In this document: positions 10,876 through 22,379 of the stretch, one piece after another
Layout of the letters: each line of letters starts with the position of its first letter
Numbering within the stretch: position 1 is the first letter of the stretch
Assembly: GCF_019279795.1 (NCBI RefSeq)
Contig: NC_056731.1
Location: forward strand, 869,195,175 to 869,259,174
Direction: 5' to 3'
Length of the DNA stretch: 64,000 nucleotides
Source: Protopterus annectens
Lineage: Eukaryota; Chordata; Ceratodontiformes; Protopteridae
Position numbers and translations under genes: made by a program
Notes under the pieces: generated by a model
The model's database searches: none
What the model was told of the DNA's origin: nothing
Seen by the model: the letters and a program-made list of their open reading frames with translations, nothing else

Positions 10876-11340
10876 AGTACAGTTGTGTACACTTACCTTA
10901 AATGTAGATGTTAGAGTGTATTCACTGTTGCAGTCATTACATTTGAGTTATCTGCTTGCAGGTACCCCTCAACCGGCCTGATTATCAAAGTCTTGGGTCC
11001 TGTGTTGGTTGCGGTCTCTTCTTCCAGGACGTCGGGTAGTCAGGGGTATAAAGCATGCAGCAGACGCCATTACATCAGTTTTTCTTGCCCCAGATATCAG
11101 GTGCCCCCATAATGGGAAGCAATTATATACAAGGCTACACCTCCAACAAAAAAGCAAATACACCAGAAAGCTTAAATACAGTAAACAAGAAGACAGGTAT
11201 AGCCAATAGAAGTCAGGGGGCTGGAGGGAGGGTAACCAGGATTGCAACAGTGAATACACTTGAACATCTACATTTATGGTAAGTGTACACAACTGTACTA
11301 TGTTCATGTTTCACTGTTGCAGTCATTACACTTGGGTAGA
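10876..11340 (-). repeat. D4 3' ITR, 3'UTR and ICR
   Basis: The ITR runs from 10876. A TATA-like GGTATAAAG lies near 11044-11052 and the initiator-like CATTACATCAGTTTTTCTTG follows. The ICR at about 11241-11337 contains GCAACAGTGAATACACT (inverse of the outer end), then ACTGTACT|ATGTTC, then TTCACTGTTGCAGTCATTAC (inverse of the 5' end at 21640-21676). Confidence 0.78.
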
Positions 11341-11369
11341 TTCCCATAGCTAAGAAAGGGAGGGGACAA

Positions 11370-12440
11370 TTAGAGAGCATTAGGACAAGCTATTAAGCCC
11401 TGCAAGAATGCAGTGGCAAAACCAGCGCTGGATTTAAAAAAAATAGGCAAGTGGTAATGCTTGGTGAAGGTATGAACAGAACTCCAGATAGCAGCTTCTA
11501 GGATGTCCCTGGTAGGAACACCTCTGAGAAAGGCTGCTGAAGTAGATGCAGCCCTGGTGGAATGAGATCTTATCCCGTGGGGTAGGTTTTCCATGGTGTT
11601 TATAGCAGAAGTGAATGCAATGGTCTATCCACTTAGAAATGGTTTGCATTGAAATGCCCTTCCCCTCTGTCCCTGCAGCAAAGGCAACTAGGAGCTGTTC
11701 AGTTTCCCTGATAGATTTTATTTGGACAGGACTAAGCCTAAGTGGTCTGTGCACATCCAAAGAGTGCAGTATTCGTTCTCCTTTGTTCTGTGGATTAGAA
11801 AAGAAAGTTGGCAAATAAATGGACTGATTAATGGCCACACTGGATACCACCTTGGGCATAAAGGAAGGATTGGTCCTGAGGGACACCCTGTCTGTATGCA
11901 AGATGATGAAGGGCTCCACTGCCATGAGGGCCTGTAATTCAGACACTCTTCTTGCTGAAGTGATGGCTAGAAGGAAGGCTGTTTTCCAGGAAAGGAATTT
12001 CAACTCTGCAGTTGCAGCTGGCTCAAAAGAAGGTAGAGTGAACTTTCCCAATATAAAGTTAAGGTCCCAGGCTGGAGTAGGGGCTCTCCTGGGTGGTTTT
12101 ATATTTTTGGCCCCTCTGAGGAACTGCTTCAGCAGGGGGTGAGAGAAGAGAGGTGGCGCCATATTATAATGTGCTGAAATGGCTGAGGCATGAATTTTAA
12201 TAGAAGAGAAGGAAAGTCCCTTGTGAAGCATCTCTTTTAAGTACTGAAGAATATGCGGTAAGCTGGGCACAGTTATGCCCATCCCCCGAGTTTGGCTCCA
12301 GGAACAGTATCTTTTCCACTTTTCAGCATAGGATTTTCTAGTACTAGGCCTCTTTGCCTCCAGAATGACATCCAGCACTTGCTTACTGAGGGATAGTATT
12401 GGAGAGCTCAGGTAATTAGCCAGGCTGCAAGGTTCAGGGT
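11370..12440 (-). pseudogene. D4 tyrosine recombinase, nearly intact with one frameshift
   Basis: The frame 11434-12573 covers the N-terminal domain (LDVILEAKRPSTRKSYAEK), IKIHASAISAHY, the catalytic Arg in TSARRVSELQAL, and KAISKQTISKWI-like sequence. After HHGKPTP a single-base shift near 11575 moves the rest to 11370-11594, which encodes RSHSTRAASTSAAFLRGVPT (catalytic HxxR) and SVHTFTKHYHLP (Tyr). So every catalytic residue of the family is still encoded, in two frames. The frame is open upstream to 12573, through the end of the RT ORF. Confidence 0.88.
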
Positions 12441-14230
12441 TTGAAGCTGGTGCAGAATCTTGCCCTCCTGCTGGGACAGCAGGGAAGGGGTCTGAGCCAG
12501 ATGCCATGGTTCCAGCAGTGACATACTGCGCAAGAGGGGGTACACCAGTGTTGACGTTGCTAGTCTGGTGCAATGAGTATTGTCCTTGGTTTGTCCTGTT
12601 TGATCTTTAGTAGAACTTTCGAGAGGAGAGGCAGAGGAGGGAAAGGCATAAACTGAGAGGCTTTCCCAGGTGAAGGACAGGGTATCCACTTTCCAAGCTT
12701 GTCTGTGGGGAGTCCTTGTGCAGTATTTGTCCAACTTAGTTCTGAGGGGAAGCAAACAGGTCTATTGCCTGGCTCCCCCATTTGTTTCTCAAAATGTTGA
12801 ATATCTTTTGTTCCAGTTTCCACTCAAGAGGGTACAAGAGATTTCTGCTTAGGTCATCTGCCAGTGAATGTAGCTTGCCTGGCAGGAATTGAGCTTGTAG
12901 GTGCACTTGGTAGCTCAAGGCTGTGTTCCACAGAGCCATGGCTAGTCTGCAGAGAGGGTAGGAGTGGGTTTCCCCTTATGTACCACATAACAGTGGTGTT
13001 TGTCTGTCTTTACCAATAATTGTCCTGGAAGAATGTGGTCCTTGAAGGTAGTCAGAGAATTCTGTACAGCTAACATTTCTTTTTTATCGATATACAGGTG
13101 CATTTGACGAGGGTTCCATTTGCCCTGCCAAGTGAGCCCCCCATGCAAAGTTTGATCCGTCTGTTAGGGTTTGGACGGCAGGGGGTAGAGTGAATGGCAG
13201 TCTCTTGTTGTGGTAGCAGGCCTCTGCCCACCAAAGGAACTCTATCTTTATACAAGGAATGATAAGAATCATTGATGCCAGGTCCTGAGAATGTTGACAC
13301 CATAGGCTTTTTAGATACCATTGTAGCTTCCTCATATGTAGTCTTGCATATCGAATTAGTAGGATGCAAGAGGGCATGAATGCCAGGGCTTGCAGTATTT
13401 TCCTTGCAGATAGCTGGGTCTTTGTGGCCAGTAGTCTGAAGTAGGCTGTCAAACTTGTTTCTCTGGCATGAGGTAAGCCATCTGGGAAGTTGTGTTCAAG
13501 CTTGCTCCCAGGAATACAATTTGTTGGCAGGGCACTAGGTGAGATTTCTTTTCATTAATGGTGTACTCCAGTGAGGTTAGCAGTTTCTTTACAAATGCCA
13601 GATGACTTAATAGTATGTCCTGGATTTCTGCCTGAATTAGACAATCGTCCAGGTATGGGTATATTTGAATATTTCTTTGCCTGCAGAATGCAATGACTGG
13701 AGCTAGGCACTTTGTGAATACCCAGGGCACAGTAGATAAGCCAAAGGGCAGTGCAGAGAACTGATAGTGCATGTAGACTGCCGTGAAGCGTAGGTATTTT
13801 CTGCAAGATTCCCTTATTGGGATGTGCAGGTAAGCTTCCTTTAAGTCCAATGTTGCCAACCAAGTATTTTTGCCTAGCATGGGAAGCAGCTGATGAAGAG
13901 TTAGCATCCTGAATTTTGGGATTACCAAAAAGGTGTTTAGGATAGACAGGTCCAGGATAGGAATCCAGGAGTTGTCATTTCTGGGTACCAGGAAAAGTCT
14001 TGAGTAAAATCCTTGTCCCCATTCCTCTGCTGGGACAGGGTGAATAGCCATGATACTTAGAAGAGAGAGACCCTGCTGTTGAGCCTCTGCCCATTGATTT
14101 GGGGGTAGGTCTGACAACCGTTTGGGGTTGGTAAGGTGTGGAAGTGGAATCTATATCCTTGGGAAACTAAACCCATTTGTCTTGGGTAATGAGTTCCCAG
14201 TTTTTTTTTTTTTGCATACAGGGTGATCTT
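12408..14230 (-). pseudogene. D4 RT / RNase H / Dam-like ORF; RT core intact
   Basis: One 222-codon stretch, 13449-14117, holds an uninterrupted RT core: GFYSRLFLVPRND, PILDLSILNTF, LATLDLKEAYLHIPI, ALPFGLSTVPWVF and the catalytic PYLDDCLIQAE, then FLGASLNTTSQMAYL. RNase H follows in several frames between 12940 and 13450. The Dam-like part (QKIFNILRNKWG, DLFASPQN, VDTLSFTWESLSVYAFP) lies at 12560-12810. Upstream, 14120-14230 carries GGKITLYAKKK and a run of T at 14202-14213 that probably caused the frameshift there. Confidence 0.86.
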
Positions 14231-14701
14231 TCCCCCTAAAGGAACAAACAGTTGAGCAGGGCTCAGAAGGTTTAAGGTTAAGTCATTGTGACAGTTTACT
14301 ATAGGGGGTGTCTTACTACTTCCAGCTTTGGAAGTGGGAGCCCCCCCACTGCTTAGGCCTGTGAGTACCTTGAGACTAGACAAGGTGGTCTTCTGTTCCT
14401 GGGTTGGACTGAGAAGGCCTGGAACAAACAGGAAAGGACCAATTCTTAGAAGGCCAAAGCCTACTACATTCTGGGAGGCTGTACTTGCAGGAAATCTAAC
14501 AGATTGCATAGATTTAGCTTTTTCTTCCATCTTTTTAAGTACTTTTTCTGCTTTGTTGCCAAACAGGCGGCCTTGGTTTAAGGAGCATCCAGTAATTTAG
14601 TTTTAACATGATCTGGCAAAGTTTGCTCCTTAAGCCAAGCATGTCTTCTACAAACAGACCCAGTGACAGCAGCCCTGCAAGATGACTTTAAGGAGTTAAA
14701 A

Positions 14702-15113
14702 AGTACAGTTTTGTACCTACCATAAATGTAGATGTTAAGAGTGCAAACACTGCTGCAGTCATTACACTTGGGTTATCCTGCCGTCAGGCGGTTCCCCAGT
14801 CGGCCTGAGTTCCAAAGACTTGGTCCGGCGTCGGTTGCTGTCGCCTCCTCCCTGACGTCAGTGCGACAGGGGTATATAAGATGCAGCGGACGCCATTTTC
14901 TTCAGTTTTTCTTGCCCCAGATGTCAGGTGCCCCCAAATAGGTAGTCAATTCAAATTGCTAATAAAACATACATAAGAAAAGCAAACAACAACTTACAGT
15001 TACCAGCAAATACTCCCCATAGGTAGTAAGGGTAGTAGGCATAGATATGTACCAGCAAGTAAGAGGGGAAGGAGGGAGGGTAACCTGGACTGCAGCAGTG
15101 TTTACACTCTAAC
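14702..15113 (-). repeat. D5 3' ITR and 3'UTR without ICR
   Basis: The ITR has TGACGTCA at 14853-14860, TATATAA at 14873-14879 and CATTTTCTTCAGTTTTTCTTGCC near 14893-14915, pointing rightward on the plus strand, antisense to the element genes. The inverse terminal motif GCAGCAGTGTTTACACTCTAACA at about 15092-15114 is the first half of the ICR; the second half is lost at the deletion. Confidence 0.82.
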
Positions 15114-15114
15114 A

Positions 15115-16040
15115 GTTGCTGCTTCCAAAATATCCTTGGTAGGTACTCCTCTGAGGTAGGCAGTTGAAGTGGCTGTTGCCCTGGTGGAGTGAGATCTAAT
15201 GCTGCTAGGTACAGGTTTCCCATGGTGAGTATAGCAGAAACGTATACAATGTCCTATCCATTTTGAGATGGTCTGTTTTGAAATGGCTTTTCCCTGTGCT
15301 CCTGCAGCATATGCTACCAATAATTGCTCAGATTTTCTGAAAGCTTTGGTTTTGTCCAAGTAGAAGCGCAACTGCCTGTGAATGTCCAAAGAAGGGAGTA
15401 GTCTCTCCCCTTTGCTCTGCGGTTTTGGATAGAAAGTTGGCAAGTGAATAGTTTGGTTTAGAGCCACACTTGATACCACCTTTGGCATAAACGTAGGATT
15501 AGTTCTTAAAGACACCCTGTCCTGGTGGAAAATGAGGAAAGGTTCCACTGCCATTAGTGCCTGTAATTGTGAAACACTTCATGCTGATGTTATCAGTAGC
15601 AGAGCAGTTTTCCAAGAGATGTATTTTAATTCTGCTGTGTTAGCTGGCTCAAAAGGAGGTAAAGTAAATTTTTCCAAAACAAAGATGAGGTCCCAAGTTG
15701 GGGTAGGTCCTCTATGGGGTGGTCTTATGTTTTTAGTCCCTCTGAGGTACTGTTTGAGCAAAGGATTAGAAAAAATTGGTGGATCCGTGCTGTAATGAGC
15801 AGAAATGGCTGAGGCGTGGATCTTGACGGATGAAAAGGAGAGGCCCTTGTCCAGCATCTCAGTTAAATATTGAAGTATCTGAAGAATGTCTGGGACAAGA
15901 GGGTCAAGGTTGTGCGCCTGGTAACAGAAACTCTTCCATTTATCAGAGTAGGCTTTCCTGGTGCTAGGCCTTCTGGCCTCCAGAATGACATCCATAACAG
16001 CTTTGGAGAGAGGCACTGCTTGCTTAACTAAGGAATTTTC
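15115..16040 (-). pseudogene. D5 tyrosine recombinase, Tyr block deleted
   Basis: Frames 15579-16043 and 15102-15554 encode MDVILEARRPSTRKAYSDKW, IKIHASAISAHYSTDPP, LEKFTLPPFEPANTAELK, MAVEPFLIFHQDRVSLRTNP, QTISKWIGHCIRFCYTHHGK and RSHSTRATATSTAYLRGVPT (HxxR). The coding sequence stops at DILEAATV, just before the Tyr block. The catalytic Arg region near 15570-15580 has lost bases (LLLITSA then a frame change). Confidence 0.86.
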
Positions 16041-16052
16041 CATGCAGCTAGG

Positions 16053-17890
16053 TTAAAGGTCTTTAGCTGGCTGTGAAGTATCTGATTGTTGTGCTATGTC
16101 AGCAAATGTGGGATTTGAGGCAAAATACAGGGTGGTTCTTGTGCTAAGTTCTTTAAGATTGGGTACCAGTGCTGGCGTGGCCAGTCTGGTGCAATCAGGA
16201 TCATCTTTGGCTCTTCTTGCCTGGCTTTTATGAGTACCTTTGGAAGGAGAGGTAAAGGAGGGAAAGCGTATACTTGCAGGTTTTTCCAGCTGAATGAGAG
16301 GGCATCCACTTTCCATGCTTGTGGGTGGTAACTCCTTGTGCAGAATTTCTGTAGCTGGCAGTTCATTGGGGATGCAAACAGATCTATGTCCGGGCGCCAC
16401 CATTTTTGTGTTATCATTCTGAATATTTGTGGATTCACTTCCCATTCGTGAGTATCCATGATGTTTCTGCTTAGGTCGTCTGCCAGTGTGTTTTTCTCTC
16501 CTGGCAGGAATTGTGCTTGCAGATGAACTTGGTAGTCTACAGCTTGTCTGCAGAGGGGGTAGGAGTGTGTGCCCCCCTTGCTTATGTACCACATAACTGT
16601 GGTGGTGTCTGACTTTAGTAGTAGTTGTCCTGGATGCAGCAGGTCCTTGAAAGCTATAAGTGCATTTTGTACAGCTAGCATGTCTTTTTGATTGATGTGA
16701 AGATGCCTTTGCTCTGTGGGCCACTCGCCCTGAATACATTTTCCTGCCATGTGTGCTCCCCAGGTGTAATCCGATGCATCTGTTGTCAGTGTTTGCCTGG
16801 CTGTGGGTTGAGTAAAAGGCTGTCCCTTGTTGAGGTGACAAGCTTGAGCCCACCACTGAAACTCCTGTTGAAGGCAAGGAATTAGTGGTATAACTGTTTC
16901 CAAACTTTGACAGTGTGGAGACCATACACTCTTTAGGTACCATTGTAGTTTCATCATATGAAGTCTGGCATATGGAATTAGTAGTATGCAAGATGCCATG
17001 TAGCCAAAGGCCTGCAGAATTTTTCTTGCAGGGAATTGGGTCTGTTGCCATCAATTGAAAGTATTGAGTCAGTTGTCCTTGCTTGTCTGGCGTGAGATAA
17101 GCCATCTGGGCAGTTGTGTTCAAGCTGGCACCCAGGAATATTATCTGTTGTGAGGGCACTAGTTTTGATTTCTTTTCGTTTACTGTGTACCCCAGGCAAC
17201 TTAACTTTTTACGAACGCCAGATGCTTTAGAAGAATGCCCTTGCTCTCTACTTGAATCAGGCAGTCGTCCAGGTATGGATAAATTTGAATTCCTTTTTGC
17301 CTGCAAAATGCAATTACTGGTGCCAGGCACTTTGTGAAGACCCTGGGCACAGTAGATAAGGGCAGTGCAGAGAATTGATAGTGCATTGAACCAGCTAGAA
17401 ATCTGAGGTATCTTCTGCAGTTTTGTCTGATAGGGACATGCAGGTATGCCTCCTTGAGGTCCAAAGTCATGAGCCAAGCTTCCTTGCCCAGCATGGGAAA
17501 AAGCTGCTGTAGTGTCAACATTTTGAATTTCAGAACATCCAGGTAAGCGTTTAGAAAAGAAAGATCCAGAATGGGTCTCCAGGCTTTTTCCTTTCTGGGA
17601 ACCAGAGAGTCTTGAATAAAATCCTTGCCCTTGCTCCTGTGGTCGTACCTTTTGAATAGCTCTCATGTCCATGAGTGCTGTAATTTGTTTTTGAGCCTCT
17701 GCCTATTGATTTGGTGGCAGATTTGGCATTCCTTTTAACCTTGGCAGAGTGTGAAAGTGGAACCTGTTACCTTGAGATACAATGTTGAGAACCCATTTGT
17801 CTTTGGTGATCCAATGCCAATTGTCATAGAAAAGTGCCAGTTTTCCTCCTAAGGGGGCTGCCAAAAGAGCTGTTTGGAAGCTGTAGTGGG
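16053..17890 (-). pseudogene. D5 RT / RNase H / Dam-like ORF, frameshifted
   Basis: The 301-codon stretch 16094-16999 carries RNase H (TTDASDYTWGAHMAGK, INQKDMLAVQNAL, SDTTTVMWYISKGG, NTLADDLSRNIMDTHEW) and the Dam-like end (IDLFASPMNCQLQKF, VDALSFSWKNLQVYAFPP, LIAPDWPRQHWYP). RT blocks are at 17201-17521 (LDLKEAYLHVPIRQ, IQIYPYLDDCLIQ). A deletion in the palm changes ALPFGLST to ALPLST. The overlapping YR-phase frame is open for 539 codons, 16053-17672. Confidence 0.87.
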
Positions 17891-19665
17891 AAGTCATTGA
17901 GACTGCTTTTTATATGGGGCCCGTCTTCCCCTTCTTTCTGGCCTGGTGCACCCCATTGTCGAAGCCTGTAAGGACCCTGTGGTTGACCTCTACCTCTTGG
18001 ACGTCTGTATCTGCCCCTTTGAGGTCTGTTTGCAACTGGAAAGGACCAATTCTTTGTTGGCCAATTTCTGCTAAATCGAGGAGGCTGAACTTGTAAGAAA
18101 TCCTTCGCCATTTGCATAGATTTTGCCTTATCCTCCATCTTCTTTAATACCTCTTCTGCCTTAACTCCAAGTAACACATCCCGTTGCAAAGGTGCATCCA
18201 ATAATTTTGCTTTAACATGATCTGGTAACGTATGTTCTTTTAACCAAGCATGCCTTCTAATGATAGAACCTGTAACTGCTGCTCTACAGGAGGCCTCTAA
18301 GGAATCAAATCCACACTGCAGAGTATGTTTTCCCACTTGTTCAGCTGCATGCAATAAATCCTGCATTTCTTTAAAACTAGAAGGATCTGAATCTGGGAGC
18401 ATCTTTTGTTTCAACTGAGACATCAAAAATTGCTGATATTTTAGCATGTGAAACTGGCAATTTAAAGCTCTCATTGCTAAAGTTGCAGACGTATATACTT
18501 TCTTTCCCCATCTGTCTAATGCTCTGGAATCTCTGTCAGAAGGAACTGGGTATTTTTGCTGATGAGGCCTTAATCCCTTTGGGTCCCTGAGAAATAGTTT
18601 CAGGGTCAGCAACAGGGCTTTTATACAGAAATTTGTGAGAGTCAGGGACTCTAATATCCATCAGGTTTAACTGGGGCTGGAGTTAAGGAGTAAGGGTTTA
18701 AGCTGGATTCAGTGTACACATCATCCACATTATCTAACACTGGCGGAATAGCAAGGGGTCTGTGTTGAGGCAATAAAAGGAAGTCTGAGCCTTTTCTTGG
18801 ATTCTGAGTAATCCTGGCCTTCCCAACGGAAATGCTCCCTCATGGTATGTAAGGTCTCCCCCAAAGGAGTAGTCTTCAGGCGGTTAGGCTGATGGAATTG
18901 ATTCCTCAGCATCAGAATCCTCATAAGGGGATAAAGAGTATCCTAGGTCTGAGAATGAATCAGAAGATATGGACACCTGGTCAGATGAGTCATAATCTGC
19001 ATCCTGTCTAGGCCTTTTATCAGGAGAGGGATGGGACCCCCTGATCAGAGTGATTAGGTCTTCAGCCATTTTGAGCATTTGTTTCTTAGGCATGGAAGCC
19101 TGTCCTGGAGAATGCTGTATCTGCTTTTTTGTTTTTAAGGGGGGGCCTTAGACTTAGCAGAGGGTTTAATGGTTAACTGGGTAGATCTGAAGACACCCTC
19201 TGTGGCCGTGGATTGCTCAGCTACTTCGATTCCCTCAAAAGGGTTAGTTTTGATAGGCTGAAAACAAAGAGCATCCGAAGGCCCAGCCAGCTCCACGTGG
19301 GAGTCCAAGGTGGTCTGTGGTTCTGTGGAAGCAGTCAGTGGCTGCGTAGGCACCTCGCTGAAAACCGGAGGACCGGCCTAGAAGAGGCCTCGTCAGTTTT
19401 GGGCCTCTGATACCTGCCCTTGTCATTGCGCTTTTCATGTAATCCGGTCGTCGGAAGTTCCGATGGCATGGTGTAATTGAATTTTCTGCCAAAATAATGC
19501 CGTGCAAAATCAAAACAGACATTTAATAGTGCGCTTGTTAAACCTAGCACAAAACCGACAACCAGTGACATCGTGGTCTGGGCCTAGGCATGGAATACAA
19601 TAGGAGTGGAAATCCTTATGATGTATTTGTTTCTCACAAGCAATACAGTTAACTTTTACTGACAT
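17890..19665 (-). pseudogene. D5 gag-like ORF1, frameshifted
   Basis: ATG at 19665 (MSVKVNCIACEKQ) with CIAC, HSYCIPCLG and CRFC. The long core frame 17824-18612 has SRALDRWGKKVYTSATLAMR, LNCQFHMLKYQQFLMSQL, HAAEQVGKHTLQCGFDSLEA, RRHAWLKEHTLPDHVKAKLL and FSRNWPTKNWSFP, ending in a basic Gly/Arg-rich tail (GRYRRPRGRGQPQG) typical of nucleic-acid binding. The middle, 18730-19353, is acidic and low complexity and broken into several frames. Confidence 0.84.
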
Positions 19666-19799
19666 CGATCTGAGGCAAGAAAAAGTTTCCCCAACGGGGT
19701 ACATAGCTTTGTAGAAGACTTCGGTTCTGGATTCGGAATGAAAATCTCAGGAGTCGGCTGACCGGCACTTACGAACTGTTTCTGCTTCAGGCACCGCGC

Positions 19800-19982
19800 G
19801 GCAAGAAAGACTAAGAAAATGGCGTCGGCTGCATCTTATATACCCCTGTCGCACTGACGTCAGGGAGGAGGCGACAGCAACCGATGCTGGACCAAGACTT
19901 TGGAACTCAGGCCGACTGGGGAACCGCCTGATGGCAGGATAACCCAAGTGTAATGACTGCAGCAGTGTAACACGATGAACAT
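19800..19982 (-). repeat. D5 5' ITR
   Basis: Inverse of 14735-14915 over about 180 bp by eye. It carries TGACGTCA at 19855-19862 and a TATA-like stretch at 19836-19842 on the minus strand. The outermost 20 bp (GTGTAACACGATGAACAT) is shared with the D1, D7 and D9 right ends. Confidence 0.83.
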
Positions 19983-21500
19983 CCACACTGCAAAGTATGT
20001 TTACCTACTTGTTCAGCAGAATGCATTAAATCCAGTAATTCTTTATTTTCAGCACGGTCAGGAATCAACATCATTTCCTGTTTAAGTAATCCAATAACAT
20101 GTAGCTGACACTTTAACATATGAAACTGGAAGTTTAAGGCCCTAATGACCAAAGTAGCAGAAGTGTATACCTTCTTACCCAATCTGTCCAGAGCCTTGGA
20201 ATCTCTATCAGAGGGGGTAAGGTTTTTGGCAGTAGTAACCTTAATGCCTTTGGTTCCCTGTGAAATGGTCTCTGGGTCTGCAGTACGATTCTTAAAGAGG
20301 AACTTGTGAGAGTCAGGTCCCCTGTAATACCGGTCAGGTTTCCTGGGAGCCAGAGGTAAAGTGTTTGGGGCCAGGCTAGATTCCAAGAAGGCATCATCTA
20401 CAATTACAGGATGGACAGCTAAAAGCCTGTGTTAAGGTAAGAGTAAGAATTCCCTAAGCCTCTTTTTGGAGTCAGAGTAATCCTGGCTTTCCCAGAGGAA
20501 ATGCTCCCTAAGAGTGTGTGAAGTTTCACCAAAAGAGAAATCTTCTGGAGGAGGAAAGCAGAGGGTATGGAGTCCTCTGTATCAGGATCCTCATAGGCAG
20601 ATAAGGGCAAATCCTAGTCATCAGAAGGAACAGAAATTTCAGAATCCTGATCAAAAGAATCAGAAGGAAAATCAGTTCTAGGTCTCTTAGAGGGAGAAGG
20701 CTGGCTTTCCCTAATTAGAGTAATAAGGTCTTCAGCCATTCTTATTTTTTAGGCATTTGGGCCTGACCATGCGGTTTGGACGTCTGTTGTCTAGGCGTGG
20801 ATTGAGTTTTAGGTCTTGAAGAAGAAGATGGCATTGGTTTGAAATGCAAATCAGTAGGCCTGAATACACCCTCAGAAGCCAGTGCCTGCACAGCGGCTCT
20901 GGACCCATCCAAGGTAGAGACATCCACAGGTTCCATAGTCGAAGAAGCATCTTGCGGCATACCGGACTCCAAATGGGTCTCAGTAGAAGCCTGCGAATCT
21001 GAAGTAGCAGGTAACGGGCTGCGAAAGCACCTCGCTGAGTACCGGGGAACCGGCGACTAGCTTAACGGAAGCATAGTCAGCCGCTTTGGACCTATGCGGT
21101 CTGTCTTTATCTTTATGTTTATTTTTTTGGAATGTCGGTAGTCGGATGGCTTACCGAAGCCATTTCTGGATAATTAAACAGAGTACCAAAATAGTTTGAT
21201 GCAAAAATGAACAAACAACGAATAGTTTGAGGATTGAATAAGGCACAAAACCGACAGCGAGGGACGTTGTGGTCTGGGCCTAAGCAAGGAATGCAGTACA
21301 AATGAAAATCTTTGAGGTTTTTGCTTTCCACAAGTAATACAATTGTTAACTTTTACTGACATCGGTTTAGAGCAAGAAAAAGGATCCCCAATGGGGTAAT
21401 TAGGTTTTTTTAAAGACTTCGGTTCTGAAACTCGAAAACGAAAATTTCAGGAGTCGGCCGACCGGCATTTGAGAACTGCTTCTGCTTCGGGCACCGCACA

Positions 21501-21676
21501 GCAAGAAAGACTGATGTAATGGTGTCGGCTGCATGCTTTATACCCGACTACCTGACGTCATGGAAGAGAGAGCAAACGACGCAGGACCCAAGACTTTGAT
21601 AATCAGGCCGGCTGAGGGCTACCTGCAAGCAGATAACCCAAATGTAATGACTGCAACAGTGAAACACGAAGAACAT
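21501..21676 (-). repeat. D4 5' ITR
   Basis: TGACGTCA at 21553-21560, TATA-like TTTATA at 21537-21542 (minus strand), ending CAACAGTGAAACACGAAGAACAT at 21676. The CAACAG variant matches the D4 3' ITR and ICR and differs from the CAGCAG form of most other copies. Confidence 0.8.
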
Positions 21677-22379
21677 CTCCAGGTTGCAGTTTCCAGAATG
21701 TCCCTGGTAGGGACTCCTCTGACAAAGGCTGTAGAGGTTGAAATTGCCCTAGTGGAATGCGTTCTGACCCCAAGAGGGGGCAAATGGATAGATTGGTTGA
21801 GAGCCACATTGGACACCACTTTAGGCATGAAAGTTGGGTTAGTTCTAAGGGAGACCCTGTCAGCATGAAAAATGATGAAGGGTTCCACAGCCATAAGTGC
21901 TTATAGCTTAGACACTCTTCTAGCTGGAGTGATGGCCAGAAGCAAGGCTGTTTTCAGAGAGAGGAATTTTAACTCTGCTGACGTTGCAGGCTCAAAGGGG
22001 GTAGCGTGAGCTTTTCCAACACAAAGTTAACATCCCAAGCAGGGGTAGGGGCTCTTCTTGGTGGCCTTAAGTTGTTAGCCCCTCTCAGGAACTGCTTAAT
22101 GAGAGGGTGTGAGAAGAGAGGTGGGCTCAGTGCTGTAATGAGCAGAGATGGCAGAGGCATGGATCTTAATGGAATAGAAGGATAGGCCCCAATGGAGTAG
22201 GTCTTCTAGGTAAGCCAGGATGAGGGGTAAGGAGGGCTGTGCTGTATCCGCGCCTTTAGTGCAAATCCAAGAATAAAATCTTTTCCACTTGTCACCATAG
22301 GATTTTCTTGTACTGGGTCATCTGGCTTCACGTATGACATCCAGTACCTGCATGCTTAGGCTGGCCACTGGAGGAAAAG
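21677..22379 (-). pseudogene. D3 tyrosine recombinase body
   Basis: Continues the C-terminus at 10736-10875. Frame 21619-21894 has MAVEPFIIFHADRVSLRTNP, then jumps by deletion to VRTHSTRAISTSTAFVRGVPT (HxxR) and DILETATW. About 200 bp, the LDVHRQLRFYLDKTK to KWIGHC part, is missing at about 21775. N-terminal blocks (MQVLDVIREAR, FLRGANNLRPPRRAPTPAWD) are at 22040-22350. The catalytic Arg block near 21900-21925 is decayed. Confidence 0.78.

Larger units (their letters stand above)
14702..19982 (-). mobile_element. D5: DIRS element inserted in D4 gag, ICR deleted
   Basis: A compact copy with both outer ends (AGTACAGTTTTG at 14702, GATGAACAT ending 19982) and zero target duplication. Near 15114 the 3'UTR runs straight into YR coding sequence (GTTGCTGCTTCCAAAATATCC). 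The ICR and the YR C-terminal codons with the Tyr nucleophile are therefore missing, about 200 bp compared with D6. Without the ICR the usual circular intermediate could not be templated, so this copy should be dead. Confidence 0.88.
14240..21362 (-). pseudogene. D4 gag-like ORF1, interrupted by D5
   Basis: Two blocks: 14240-14701 (C-terminal core and tail) and 19983-21362 (start MSVKVNNCITCGKQ at 21362 down to the GKHTLQCG block). The Cys/His module (CITC, HLYCIPCLG, CRFC), RKPDRYYRGPDSHKFLFKN near 20320 and the acidic LPPYEDSDAEDSIPSA-like region near 20580 are visible. D5 sits between codons for the last residues before the CGFDSLEA-type block. The host join GTTAAAA to CCACACTGC matches uninterrupted copies such as 62788-62803. 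Confidence 0.82.
10876..21676 (-). mobile_element. D4: DIRS element inserted in D3 YR and split by D5
   Basis: Blocks 10876-14701 and 19983-21676. The right end reads GAAGAACAT followed by host C; the left starts AGTACAGTTGTG. Joining host 10875 to 21677 leaves no duplication and no loss. All parts are present: 3' ITR, ICR, YR, RT/RNase H/Dam-like, gag and 5' ITR. It is the most complete member of the D3/D4/D12 subfamily here, with one of the least damaged RT and YR regions. Confidence 0.87.

Noticed and set aside
14702..15113. 3' units taken as independent non-autonomous (MITE- or SINE-like) elements of about 440 bp
   Set aside because: They have inverted ends and occur several times, but each sits at the 3' end of a DIRS copy and its inner inverted motif is the ICR half. 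They are DIRS 3' regions.
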